Below, piece by piece: positions 7,408 through 15,483 of a stretch of DNA of 57,275 nt. The position numbers were made by a program, and so were the translations under genes. Each line of letters begins with the position of its first letter. The stretch's first letter is position 1. Source of the stretch: Nitrososphaerota archaeon (GTDB taxonomy: Archaea; Thermoproteota; Nitrososphaeria; Nitrososphaerales; Gagatemarchaeaceae); assembly GCA_027886885.1 (NCBI GenBank), contig JAPCJP010000009.1:3298-60572 (forward strand). The letters are read 5' to 3'. The notes under the pieces are model-generated. The model was given only the letters and a program-made list of their open reading frames with translations. It was not told the origin of the DNA and did not search any database.

Positions 7408-8932
7408 GCGCCTTCTCCGGAAGGGCCAGCGGGACAAGCCCCCTGTCCCCTCCCTCGAGGTCATACCCTTCGAGCCTCCTCGGGGAGGCGTGGTTGCCGA
7501 GAACTATCTGGTCAGCTATGAGCAGCGCCTCCGAGACTCGGTCACCTACCGGTCGAGCTACACCGTGTACATCTATCAGTCGGAAGGCAAGGGACTCTAC
7601 CTCGTCAAGGAGCCGTACCTCAATCCCGAGCTGGGAGCAACGGTGGCCGAGGCCATCTCCTCGCTCTCCACCTGGCTAGCGCCGTCGCCGGTGATCCAAC
7701 TGGACCCCCTCGGCTACCTCTTCGCCGAGCTGAAGCGGGCCGGATTCATGAACTCCGGCCTGACCGAGGATGACCTCAAGGGCGCCTCTCACTATCTCAT
7801 GCGAGAGATCCTTGGCTATTCGACGGTGGACCCGTTGATCAGGGACCCCGAGATAGAGGATATCTCCTGTGAGGGCCTTGGCCGTCCCGTCAAGGTCTGG
7901 CACCGGAAGTTCAACGCAAACGGGTGGCTCGAGAGCAACATCTCCTTCCCGACCAGCGAGAAGCTGGACGCCACGGTCTCCAGGCTCGTCCATCGGTCCA
8001 ACCGGTCCCTCTCGGTCTCCTCTCCCATCGTGGACTGCGTCCTCCCCGAGGGTTACCGCCTCGCTGCGACCTGGGGGAAGGAGGTCACTAGCCTGGGCTC
8101 GAGCTTCAGCATTCGAAAGCTGCGGGCCATCCCTTACACCATCTCCGAGCTCATCCATTCTGGCATGCTAGACGCAAAGATGGCGGCGCATCTCTGGATG
8201 CTCCTCGAGATGAGGGGGTTCGTGGTCATTTCGGGGGTCACGGCCTCAGGCAAGACCACTCTGCTTAACGCCCTGGGCACGGTGATCAACCCCAACTGGA
8301 AGGTGCTCTCCATCGAGGACACGCGGGAGATAACGCTCCCTCAGAGCGGGTGGAAACCGCTCCACACCAAGCACACCCAGGCCGACGGATCCAACGTCTC
8401 GCTCTTCGACCTCGTCAAGCTATCCCTCAGGGAGAGACCGGACTTTGTCATACTCGGCGAATCCAGGGGCGAGGAAGTCCAGGTCCTCTTCCAGGCCGCG
8501 GCGTCCGGGTCCGGATGCCTCACGACCTTCCACGCTCCGAACTCCGAGGCCCTCCAGGTCAGGCTCACCCAGCCTCCCCTCTCCGTCGCGCGCACTTCCC
8601 TCGACCTGATCGACGCCGTGGTGTTCACCGTGCGAGACCAGAAGGGCCGGAGGTATGTGCACGAAGTGGTCGAACCCGGGAGCGACTGGGTCACGGTCTT
8701 CCGACACGCCGAGAACGGAGGCGAGGGGTGGGAAGGGACGCCTGAGCTCTCGGCCAAGCTCGCCAAGAGGGCCGAGGGATTCGGGTATTCTGCGAAGAGG
8801 GTCTCATCCGAGCTCGAGGCGCGGACGAAGTTCCTGGAGGGGCTCGTGGGCAAGGGAATCACCGACTACGAATCGCTCTCCAAAGAGCTCCGGAGGTTCT
8901 ACCTCCTTTCTTCGTCGACCTTGACCCTCTGA
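7376..8932 (+). CDS. Secretion/pilus assembly ATPase (ArlI/TadA/GspE family)
   Basis: This 518-residue ATPase of the type II/IV secretion superfamily has a Walker A GVTASGKTT at residues 287-295, an Asp box SIEDTREI around 312-319, a Walker B/GEVRGEE-type sequence FVILGESRGEE at 357-367, and a His-box TTFHAP near 383-388. The approximately 250-residue N-terminal domain is as long as in archaeal ArlI and TadA-like motors. It powers pilin polymerisation at the platform protein encoded four genes upstream. TTG 7376 overlaps the third pilin gene, and no better start follows before conserved sequence. The 3' end runs 34 bp into the convergent DNA ligase gene, so the two messages would be complementary there. 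Confidence 0.9.
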   Translation: MGQTASLSRYRRLLRKGQRDKPPVPSLEVIPFEPPRGGVVAENYLVSYEQRLRDSVTYRSSYTVYIYQSEGKGLYLVKEPYLNPELGATVAEAISSLSTWLAPSPVIQLDPLGYLFAELKRAGFMNSGLTEDDLKGASHYLMREILGYSTVDPLIRDPEIEDISCEGLGRPVKVWHRKFNANGWLESNISFPTSEKLDATVSRLVHRSNRSLSVSSPIVDCVLPEGYRLAATWGKEVTSLGSSFSIRKLRAIPYTISELIHSGMLDAKMAAHLWMLLEMRGFVVISGVTASGKTTLLNALGTVINPNWKVLSIEDTREITLPQSGWKPLHTKHTQADGSNVSLFDLVKLSLRERPDFVILGESRGEEVQVLFQAAASGSGCLTTFHAPNSEALQVRLTQPPLSVARTSLDLIDAVVFTVRDQKGRRYVHEVVEPGSDWVTVFRHAENGGEGWEGTPELSAKLAKRAEGFGYSAKRVSSELEARTKFLEGLVGKGITDYESLSKELRRFYLLSSSTLTL

Positions 8933-10560
8933 GACTCGAATACCTTCTTGACCTCCTGGATGTTGTCGATGTCACCGAGGCCCTTGTCCTCCCGTATGCG
9001 CTTGATCCGGGGGAACCTCAGCGCGAACCCGCTGTCGTGCCTCCCGCTCCTCTGTATGCTGTCGAATGCCACCTCGATGACAAGCTGGGGCTTCACGGTC
9101 CTGAAGTAGCCGTCGTCCTCGATGGTGAGCGCCTTGATCTTCACCATCATATCCTCGATCTCCTTGTCGGTCAGCCCCGAGTAGGCCTTCCCGATCACCT
9201 TGAGAGACTCGCCGTCGCGGACTGCGAAGGTGTAGTCCGAGATCTTCCCCGCCCTCTTGCCGTGGCCGAGCTCGGCCCCCACGATCACGACATCGAGCGT
9301 GTCCAATTCTTCCTTGAGCTTGACCCAGGACTTACCCCTCTTCCCGGGCGTGTAGGGGCTCTCCGGGTCCTTGAGCACCAACCCCTCGTAGCCGGATGTC
9401 CTCGAGAGCCGGAACAGCGCCTCTACCTCTTCGCCAGTCGAGACTTTCTTCATGGAGGCCTCGCGGAACGCGCCTGCCGCTATCCTACCTAGGGCCTCCC
9501 TCCTCTCCCTCAACGGCCTCTGGTGCAGGTCCTCTCCGTCAAGGAGGAGGATGTCGAAGCAGAAGTAGAGGACCGGGGCCTCCCTCATCGCCGCTTCGAA
9601 GTTCTCTATCCTCCTCAGCCTCCGCTGAAGGAGTTGGAACGGGAGAGGCGAGCCCTTGCTGAACGGGACGATCTCCCCGTCTAGGATGAAGTCGTATGCG
9701 ATGGACCTTGCCGCCTCGACGACCTCGGGGAAGCTCGCCGTGATCTCCTCGAGCCTCCTTGAGAATATCTTGACCTTCTCTCCCTTCTTGTGGACCTGAG
9801 CCCTCACGCCGTCGTACTTGTACTCCCCGTCGAGCGGTCGCCCCTCGAAGTAGGCCGCGATCTCCTCGGCGGTCTGCATGGGCTCGGCGAGCATGAAGTT
9901 GGTCGGCCTCATCAGCTCGAGCCTGACGCCCGAAAGCTCCCCCAGCCGGGCACGCTTTGCGAGGAGCCCGATGTCTCCCAGCAGAAGAGCGGTCTCGCGG
10001 ACCGAGGCCCTGTCCGTGTCGTAGGCTTTCGCGATCGCTTCCTCCACCAGCCCGTCGACCAGCCCTATGCGCATCTCCTTGGTCAGTATCTTCACGAGGA
10101 ACTTTGCCTCGACCCCGTTGGCCCGCAGGAGCAGCGCCTTGAGGTGACCCTTCTTCATGTCCGAGGAACCCTTGCCCTTTGCCCTCGTCATCGCCTCGAA
10201 GCTCTGTGCGACCTCCTTCAGGGTGAGGGTCTCCTCGAAGAGGGTGGTCTCCTTCTTCGCCGAGAGAATCTCCTCGACGACCCTCCCCAGGTCCCCGTAC
10301 TTCACGTAGACCCTGCCCACTTCCCTCCCCGAGAGGCCGGTCAGGCCCTCGAGGACGCCCATGATGGTCGAGTAGCCTATCTGGGTCTCGTCGGCGCTCC
10401 CCTTGACCGAGGACCTACCGGTCGCGAACCTAGCGGCCAGTTCGGCGTCCTCGGCATCCAACCCCCTCATGTACTCCGAGAGCAGACGGACCTTCTCATT
10501 CTTGCCGGAGGTCTCCCTCACCCTGTCCAGGGTGTAAGTGAACTCGGAGAAGCTGCCCAT
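8899..10560 (-). CDS. lig: ATP-dependent DNA ligase
   Basis: The 553-residue enzyme seals nicks in DNA during Okazaki-fragment joining and repair. An N-terminal DNA-binding domain (residues 1-220) leads to adenylation motif I EYKYDGVRAQVH, with the catalytic Lys at about residue 248. Motif III-like FDILLLDGEDL, motif IV EGLVLKDP and motif V WVKLK follow, then the C-terminal OB domain. Length and domain order match archaeal Lig proteins (550-600 residues). It lies 7 bp downstream of the RimI-like acetyltransferase gene on the same strand, so the two are probably cotranscribed. Its last codons overlap the convergent secretion ATPase. Confidence 0.95.
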   Translation of the reverse strand: MGSFSEFTYTLDRVRETSGKNEKVRLLSEYMRGLDAEDAELAARFATGRSSVKGSADETQIGYSTIMGVLEGLTGLSGREVGRVYVKYGDLGRVVEEILSAKKETTLFEETLTLKEVAQSFEAMTRAKGKGSSDMKKGHLKALLLRANGVEAKFLVKILTKEMRIGLVDGLVEEAIAKAYDTDRASVRETALLLGDIGLLAKRARLGELSGVRLELMRPTNFMLAEPMQTAEEIAAYFEGRPLDGEYKYDGVRAQVHKKGEKVKIFSRRLEEITASFPEVVEAARSIAYDFILDGEIVPFSKGSPLPFQLLQRRLRRIENFEAAMREAPVLYFCFDILLLDGEDLHQRPLRERREALGRIAAGAFREASMKKVSTGEEVEALFRLSRTSGYEGLVLKDPESPYTPGKRGKSWVKLKEELDTLDVVIVGAELGHGKRAGKISDYTFAVRDGESLKVIGKAYSGLTDKEIEDMMVKIKALTIEDDGYFRTVKPQLVIEVAFDSIQRSGRHDSGFALRFPRIKRIREDKGLGDIDNIQEVKKVFESQRVKVDEERR

Positions 10561-10567
10561 GAGCCGA

Positions 10568-11068
10568 TCAGAGCGGCGTGGCCATGGTGTAGGCCGACTC
10601 TCCGTCCTTGTAGTAGCCGCTCAGTGTGCTCACGACCTTGAACCCGAGCCTCTTGTAGAGCTCGATGGCCTGGACGTTCGTCACCCGGACCTCAAGGTAG
10701 CATTCCTTGGAGGACTCCGAGCGGACCTTTTCCATCGCTTGCTGTATCAGCCGTGTCCCTATGCCCTTGCCCCTGTGCTCCTCGAGCACCGCTATGGAGA
10801 TGACGTGGCACTTCTTCGCGAGCCCGAACCTCCTCAGGACTGAGAGGCCGTGCTCGGTCCGGCACATTATGTAGCCCACGACCCCGCCCTCCCTCTCGGC
10901 GACGAAGAAGGTCTCCGGGTAGGAACGCAGTATCTGGTAGTAAAAATCATCAGTGTAGTGCTCGGGTAGGGTGAGCGAGTTGACCCTAATCACGCTAGGA
11001 ATATCTGGACCATCGCACAGCCGGATCGAGTAGTCGTCCGGCGACTTGCCCATCCTAGACTCTTGCAT
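10568..11068 (-). CDS. rimI: GNAT N-terminal protein acetyltransferase (RimI/archaeal Nat)
   Basis: This 166-residue GNAT-fold protein has the acetyl-CoA loop HRGKGIGTRL and a conserved C-terminal YKRLGFKVV, close to the RimI/Naa10-like archaeal enzyme that acetylates protein N termini. The core SIAVLEEHRGKGIG is diagnostic. A minus-strand TATA-like GCTTATTAG at 11096-11104 predicts a transcript start within a few bases of the ATG at 11068. An internal ATG at 11053 is a weaker alternative. The adjacent ligase gene is 7 bp downstream. Acetylation of N termini is widespread in archaea, but specific substrates cannot be inferred. Confidence 0.88.
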   Translation of the reverse strand: MQESRMGKSPDDYSIRLCDGPDIPSVIRVNSLTLPEHYTDDFYYQILRSYPETFFVAEREGGVVGYIMCRTEHGLSVLRRFGLAKKCHVISIAVLEEHRGKGIGTRLIQQAMEKVRSESSKECYLEVRVTNVQAIELYKRLGFKVVSTLSGYYKDGESAYTMATPL

Positions 11069-11162
11069 GAACCGTCGGCGCTTCCCGGAACGTGACTAAT
11101 AAGCGTCTCCACCCCGCCGAGGAAACCTGACAAAACCGAGGGCAAGCTTAAAGCCCCTTGGC

Positions 11163-12311
11163 TTGTCGTCGTCCTTCGGCCGACGGTTGTCAGAGAGTTC
11201 AGGATTTGACGGACTGGTGCGTTCGCTGTTCAAGGTCAAGGACTATTACTCTACCGAGGACGGAGGCGGAGAGTACACGGTCGCCTACGAGGAAGGCTCT
11301 AGGGCCGCCTTCAAGGAGCTCTACAGAAAAGTCCAACCCCTGGGATACACGCCCCGCCTCTTCGGGACCCGGGACGACGCGTCCCTCACCGTCCTCAAGA
11401 CTGCGCCCGCCCCCTCGCCCGCTCCCAGGGCGTCATTCTTCCTCGCGATGCTCACAATAGTCGCGATCCTCGGCGCCGGCGTCGCCGTCGGCCTGCTCTA
11501 CGCCCAGGATTTCGGGGGGAGTGACATCTTGTACGGCGCTAGCTTCGTGCTCGGCATTGCGGTGATACTCTTGGCGAGGGACCTGGTCCAGAGGTACTTC
11601 GCCAGAAGGGCGGGCTCGCCTACGACCCTCCACTATTACCTGCCGAACATACCTGTCTTCCTGGCGCTGCCCATACTCTACTTCATGCCCACGTTCGGGT
11701 CCGTCACCTTTGTCCGCTCCCCCGCCTACGACAGGGACGCGCTCTTCGATTTCTACTTCTGGGGCGCCATCGCTGCAGTGGGGGTTACCATGGTAGTGGC
11801 CCTCGCCGGGGTCCCGTCCACCATCGTCCTGACCCAGGCCCAGTACGCGGCTTCTGGCGTCGTCGCGCTCAGCCACGGACCATCGACACTCCAGAACCTG
11901 GCGGGGACCATAATGAGCGCGCTCAACCTCTCGCCCTCGGTCCCCGTTGGGGGGTACGCAATCTCCTCGCCCCTGTCGGCGGCCGCCTGGGTCGGCTTCC
12001 TCCTCTCTCTCGTCACGCTGATGCCCGCGGCGCTCTTCGACGGAGGTAGGATGGCCACGCTCGTCCTCGGGACGCGCGGTAGCAGGATAACCACGCTCGT
12101 CACAGCCTTCGCCCTGGTCGCCATAGACCCGCCCAACTACTGGGTCATCTTCCTCGTGATCTTCCTGCTCGCCGCGATCCAGCCGTCGAACGACACGCTC
12201 GATTCTCTCAGTGGCATCTCGCTCTCAAGGAAGGGCCTCTTTGTGTTAGCGATGCTCCTCGTGCTCCTGTGCATCCCCGTCCCGCAGACCTTCTTCACGT
12301 TCTCGGTCTAG
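11163..12311 (+). CDS. Site-2-protease-like (M50) membrane protein lacking the HExxH motif
   Basis: A soluble N-terminal domain of about 90 residues leads into a multi-helix membrane domain. The residues 130-162 have the pattern of the M50 first catalytic helix and the loop after it, but the sequence is ARDLVQRYFARRAGS where active relatives have HExxH followed by a KAAARRHGV-like stretch. Both histidines and the glutamate are replaced (RDLVQ, residues 139-143). The second motif survives as LMPAALFDGGRM (residues 286-297), with the family's third metal ligand Asp. This suggests a protease-dead homologue with a retained membrane fold. TTG 11163 is the first start. TTG at 11187 fits the TATA-like GCTTAAAGC at 11146-11154 at least as well. 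The 3' end overlaps the convergent LarA-like gene by 4 bp. Confidence 0.7.
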   Translation: MSSSFGRRLSESSGFDGLVRSLFKVKDYYSTEDGGGEYTVAYEEGSRAAFKELYRKVQPLGYTPRLFGTRDDASLTVLKTAPAPSPAPRASFFLAMLTIVAILGAGVAVGLLYAQDFGGSDILYGASFVLGIAVILLARDLVQRYFARRAGSPTTLHYYLPNIPVFLALPILYFMPTFGSVTFVRSPAYDRDALFDFYFWGAIAAVGVTMVVALAGVPSTIVLTQAQYAASGVVALSHGPSTLQNLAGTIMSALNLSPSVPVGGYAISSPLSAAAWVGFLLSLVTLMPAALFDGGRMATLVLGTRGSRITTLVTAFALVAIDPPNYWVIFLVIFLLAAIQPSNDTLDSLSGISLSRKGLFVLAMLLVLLCIPVPQTFFTFSV

Positions 12312-13447
12312 CGCGGGGCCGTCGCCAGGACCGTCTCCGGAGCCCTGGTGAAGACGTGGAGCTTCGCACTCCGGCCCGTCGCGGCAAAGACCCGCTCGAA
12401 TGCCTGAGCGGAGTTCCTGGCGGTCCTGAACCTGAATCTCCCGGCGGCGTAGAGGTCCGGCAACGACGACAGGAGCGTCACGGAGTAGTTCTCCCTCAGC
12501 TTGGTAAGGTAGGCTATCTCTTCCATCCCGTCTTCGTAGAATCCCTTGCGCAGCATGCTGTCGGTGACGCGGCCCATGGACTGCATCTGGAGCGCCTTGG
12601 AACCTATGCCGTCCCTGCACTCGCCGACTATGACCACCTCGCCCCCCTTGCGGACAGCCCGCAGCGCCCCCACGGCCAGCCTCAGGGTGTGGGAGAAGGT
12701 CTCGTCATAGCCCCGCCCGCCCACACCTACGACTATGCCCTTGGCAGGGGAGGGCTGCAGCTCTGGGTAAGCGCCCCTCGCCTCCTTCGCCCCGCCGTCG
12801 ATCAGCGAATAGGGTTCACCCCCCCGGGTCACGATGGTACCGTAGGTCGCGTCCTGGACCTTCTCCGCCATCTGCGCGGCAAGCTCATGGGCCTTGGTCT
12901 CGCCGAAGAAGTTCGGCTCGTCTCCTTCCCTTCCCGCGTAGGCCCGCCGCCTCGCGCCGTTCATGAACCCCAGGGAGAGCGCAGCCCTCGCGTCTATGTA
13001 TCCGAACAGAGGGTCGGGCTCTCCAGTCGAGAGCACGAACCGTGAGTGTCCTGCCTCAGTAAGCTCCAGTGGGGCGGTGAGCACCTGCTCCGAGTCCCCT
13101 GTGGCGACCGCGACGGTCGCGGGGGAGGTCTTGAGAACCTGTCCTTTGAGCTCCGGCACCACCTCCTCGAGCTTGTTCGGAGCGAGGGCGTATATCTTGA
13201 TGGGACCATCCTTGGGGATCTTCGGAGCGAGGGCCTTCAGGAGCCTGGCGGTCGCGGGCTTATTGTCGCAGACGATCAGTTGGTCGCGGCCTGCCAATCT
13301 CGACTCGAGCACCGGGAGGAGCTCCTCCACGTGGCTCTCGGGTGCTGGGTCTGACATCTCGCCGAGATTCTCCGCCTGGATTGTCAGGAGCGATTCGACG
13401 TTGCCGTAGGGGACCCAGATCTCCAACGATACTTTTCCTATCCTCAC
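12308..13447 (-). CDS. LarA-like (DUF2088, lactate racemase family) protein
   Basis: The 379-residue protein resembles nickel-pincer lactate racemase LarA and its archaeal relatives. An N-terminal PYG segment is followed by a conserved Asn (residues 13-27), then VATGDSEQVL (114-123), GEPDPLFGYIDARAA (142-156), a C-terminal domain with GVGGRGYDETF and a glycine-rich ECRDGIGSKALQ. In active LarA the ATG segment carries a catalytic His (ATGTH) and the GYSGGAK-like segment carries the Lys that binds the pincer cofactor. Here these read ATGDS and GYIDARA, so the family's His and Lys appear missing. No larB, larC or larE-like genes are nearby. GTG start at 13447. I am fairly confident of the fold and have no firm function. 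Confidence 0.55.
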   Translation of the reverse strand: MRIGKVSLEIWVPYGNVESLLTIQAENLGEMSDPAPESHVEELLPVLESRLAGRDQLIVCDNKPATARLLKALAPKIPKDGPIKIYALAPNKLEEVVPELKGQVLKTSPATVAVATGDSEQVLTAPLELTEAGHSRFVLSTGEPDPLFGYIDARAALSLGFMNGARRRAYAGREGDEPNFFGETKAHELAAQMAEKVQDATYGTIVTRGGEPYSLIDGGAKEARGAYPELQPSPAKGIVVGVGGRGYDETFSHTLRLAVGALRAVRKGGEVVIVGECRDGIGSKALQMQSMGRVTDSMLRKGFYEDGMEEIAYLTKLRENYSVTLLSSLPDLYAAGRFRFRTARNSAQAFERVFAATGRSAKLHVFTRAPETVLATAPR

Positions 13448-13499
13448 CCTCGTGAGGCGCTTCTAAGAAGCTTTGCCAACTCTCGAGTCGGGCACATCG

Positions 13500-13505
13500 T
13501 TATTA
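13500..13505 (+). promoter_or_regulatory. TATA box for pyrE
   Basis: TTATTA lies 27 bp (centre to start) before the ATG at 13530, which decides that start over an upstream ATG at 13473 and implies a leaderless message. Confidence 0.6.
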
Positions 13506-13529
13506 GGCCGCTCCCCGCGTACGTGCGCA

Positions 13530-14183
13530 ATGGTCTCGAAGAAGCGGCCGGCCGGCCCGGGGAGGAAGAAGATGGTCGAGGAACTCGCCATGGTCCTGCT
13601 CAAGGTCAAGGCTCTGCAGATCGGGACCTTCACCCTCGCTAGCGGGGCGCTGAGCTCCTACTACATCGACCTGAGGACGATCCCAAGTTTTCCGGGCGCC
13701 TACCGCTTCGTGACCGACTGTTATCTCGACCTGATCAGGAGGGACGTCGGGGTCTCAAAGTTCGACGCCATCGCAGGGGTCCCCACGGCCGGGCTGGTCT
13801 ATTCCTCCCCCGTCGCGCTCGAACTCGGCAAACCGATGATATACGTGAGGAAGGAGGAAAAGGACTACGGACGCAAGAAGAGGATCGAGGGGGCGCTCAA
13901 CCCGGGGTGGAGGGTGCTGGTCCTCGACGATGTGATAACCACGGGCACCTCGAAGCTACCTGCCATCGAAGCCATCAGGGACGAGGGCGGTGAGGTGAAC
14001 GACGTCGCGGTGCTGATAGACCGGCTGGAGGGTGGAGGCGCTGTTCTGAAAAAGTCACGGACCAAGCTTCACGCGTTCACCGATGTGGTGGAACTGGTCC
14101 GGGCGCTGCACAAGAACGAGGCCATCTCTGACGACGAGATGCAGGCCATCGAGAGCCAGAAGTCTGGCCGCTCCCGTCAGTAG
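13530..14183 (+). CDS. pyrE: Orotate phosphoribosyltransferase
   Basis: The 217-residue enzyme joins orotate to PRPP in pyrimidine synthesis. It shows the PRPP-binding motif VLVLDDVITTGTS (residues 128-140) and the conserved N-terminal FTLASGALSSYYIDLR region that contacts orotate. KEEKDYGRKKRIEG corresponds to the flexible catalytic loop. The frame is open 19 codons further upstream, but the TATA box at 13500-13505 points to the ATG at 13530. There is no pyrF fused or adjacent. It overlaps the convergent TBP gene by 7 bp at the stop codons. Confidence 0.92.
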   Translation: MVSKKRPAGPGRKKMVEELAMVLLKVKALQIGTFTLASGALSSYYIDLRTIPSFPGAYRFVTDCYLDLIRRDVGVSKFDAIAGVPTAGLVYSSPVALELGKPMIYVRKEEKDYGRKKRIEGALNPGWRVLVLDDVITTGTSKLPAIEAIRDEGGEVNDVAVLIDRLEGGGAVLKKSRTKLHAFTDVVELVRALHKNEAISDDEMQAIESQKSGRSRQ

Positions 14184-14734
14184 ATCATCAGGTTCTTCTC
14201 TTCGAGGAGGACGTGCAGGTTGTTTACCGCCCTGTAGACCTCGCTCTCCCTCTTGGCTCCCGTGCAGACGAGCTTGCCGGACGCGAATAACAGTATGACC
14301 GTCTTGGGGTCTGCCATCCTGTGGATCAGCCCCGGGAACTGCTCGGGCTCGTACATCGACTTTGGAAGGGTCCTCGCGGCCTCCTCTAGGTGGACCTTCC
14401 CTCCCAGGTTCGCGGACGCAACGATGTTTTGTATCTGGACCTCCGCCTCGTTCTTGATGGGGATGCTACCCTTCTTCAGCCGCCTCACGACCTCCTGGAC
14501 TGCTTTCCTAGCCAGCTCCTCTGACTTGGCACCGGTGCAGACCATCTTCCCGGAGCTGAAGATGAGCGTCGCGGTCTTCGGCGTCTTCAGCCTGAAGACG
14601 AGGCCCGGGAACTGGTCGGGGTGATACTCCACGTCGACGAAGTTCTTGGTGATTAGATTCAGGTCAACTTTCTGGTTTATGGAGGCAGAAGCTACCACAT
14701 TCTCGATGCTGACGATCGCCTTTGTTCGAGGCAT
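14177..14734 (-). CDS. tbp: TATA-box-binding protein
   Basis: At 185 residues it has the classical archaeal TBP length and its two imperfect direct repeats. IVSIENVVASASINQKVDL and, about 90 residues later, VQIQNIVASANLGGKVHL each begin a saddle half. Each repeat also has a FPGL(V/I)xR and a SGK(M/L)VCTGAK motif, the stirrup and minor-groove contacts. TBP recruits TFB and RNA polymerase to promoters. Its own start at ATG 14734 lies 26 bp from a strong TATA box, so the message is leaderless, and a second TATA sequence one helical turn further upstream hints at self-control. It is convergent with pyrE. Confidence 0.97.
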   Translation of the reverse strand: MPRTKAIVSIENVVASASINQKVDLNLITKNFVDVEYHPDQFPGLVFRLKTPKTATLIFSSGKMVCTGAKSEELARKAVQEVVRRLKKGSIPIKNEAEVQIQNIVASANLGGKVHLEEAARTLPKSMYEPEQFPGLIHRMADPKTVILLFASGKLVCTGAKRESEVYRAVNNLHVLLEEKNLMIY

Positions 14735-14755
14735 CGGGCCGACGATTTTGACGAA

Positions 14756-14775
14756 CTATATAAGCAGTATATAAG
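14756..14775 (-). promoter_or_regulatory. Tandem TATA boxes upstream of tbp
   Basis: On the minus strand CTTATATAC (14767-14775) and CTTATATAG (14756-14764) lie 11 bp apart, centre to centre. The proximal box gives a transcript start at or next to the ATG at 14734. The distal box would start about 10 bp upstream. Both are stronger TATA matches than most promoters in the window. Confidence 0.65.
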
Positions 14776-14795
14776 GGGCGAAGCATATTCCGTCC

Positions 14796-15386
14796 CTAGG
14801 GGTCGGAGTCCGCCCCCGTATCTCTTCCGGGGGCTCCCTGACCTTCCGGACCAGCGCTATCCGCAGGTCTTTGCTTGGGTCTCAGCTCGAGGGCGAAGAC
14901 GATTATCAGGATCATGGCGACGAGGATGTAGTTGTAGGGAGGGGGGAACGCCTCGGTAATCCTACCGAGGTAGGGCAGCGCCACCACCACGACCCCTCTC
15001 ACGCAGCTCGCGGGCACCGGAGGCCAGCTGTGGCCCAGAGGGGGTTCGTCGGGAGATGGATTGGTCGACCTGTCGTCTCCCTGGGTGATGAGCGTCTGGC
15101 CGGTGATGTTCACTATCCTGTGTACTACTGTCTCTCCGACGCACTGTCCCAAGCCGTTGGGGACAGTGAAGACTATCACGTCCCCGACCTTCAGGTCGTC
15201 GAAGGGGACGCTGTGGACGACCACCAGGTCCCCGACCTCGAGGGTAGGGAGCATGCTTATGGTGGGGTAGACGTTGAAGACCTGGACTCCGGCGGCGTCG
15301 CTGTTGATGGCGTATGCGGCCGCTGCCACGAGGACGAGGACAACTATGACTTGGGCTGCCGCCCTCCTCGTGTTCGAGGAGCTCAA
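14796..15386 (-). CDS. Type I signal peptidase, ER/archaeal type
   Basis: This 196-residue membrane protease cuts signal peptides from exported proteins. A first membrane helix (residues 10-27) is followed by SMLPT with the nucleophile Ser at about 44, a GDVIVF motif, VVHRIV with the His that replaces bacterial Lys (about 89), and TQGDDRSTNPSPD with the acidic triad member. A second helix (about 150-168) and a charged Pro/Gly-rich tail end the protein. TTG start at 15386 lies about 29 bp from the minus-strand AGATTTAACA at 15412-15421. The Ser-His-Asp arrangement is the archaeal/eukaryotic Sec11 type. It is the terminal gene before the tbp promoter on this strand. Confidence 0.9.
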   Translation of the reverse strand: MSSSNTRRAAAQVIVVLVLVAAAAYAINSDAAGVQVFNVYPTISMLPTLEVGDLVVVHSVPFDDLKVGDVIVFTVPNGLGQCVGETVVHRIVNITGQTLITQGDDRSTNPSPDEPPLGHSWPPVPASCVRGVVVVALPYLGRITEAFPPPYNYILVAMILIIVFALELRPKQRPADSAGPEGQGAPGRDTGADSDP

Positions 15387-15483
15387 AACACCACGCGTCG
15401 GCGCGACAGTTGTTAAATCTTCGCGAGACCGGACGCGCGATTGGAACCCTTAAGTAAATCTGGACTCCCCGGGGTCACAACAA

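Noticed and set aside
9790-10641. 283-codon open frame on the plus strand
   Set aside because: It is antisense to the DNA ligase gene and has shadow composition from the GC-rich third positions.
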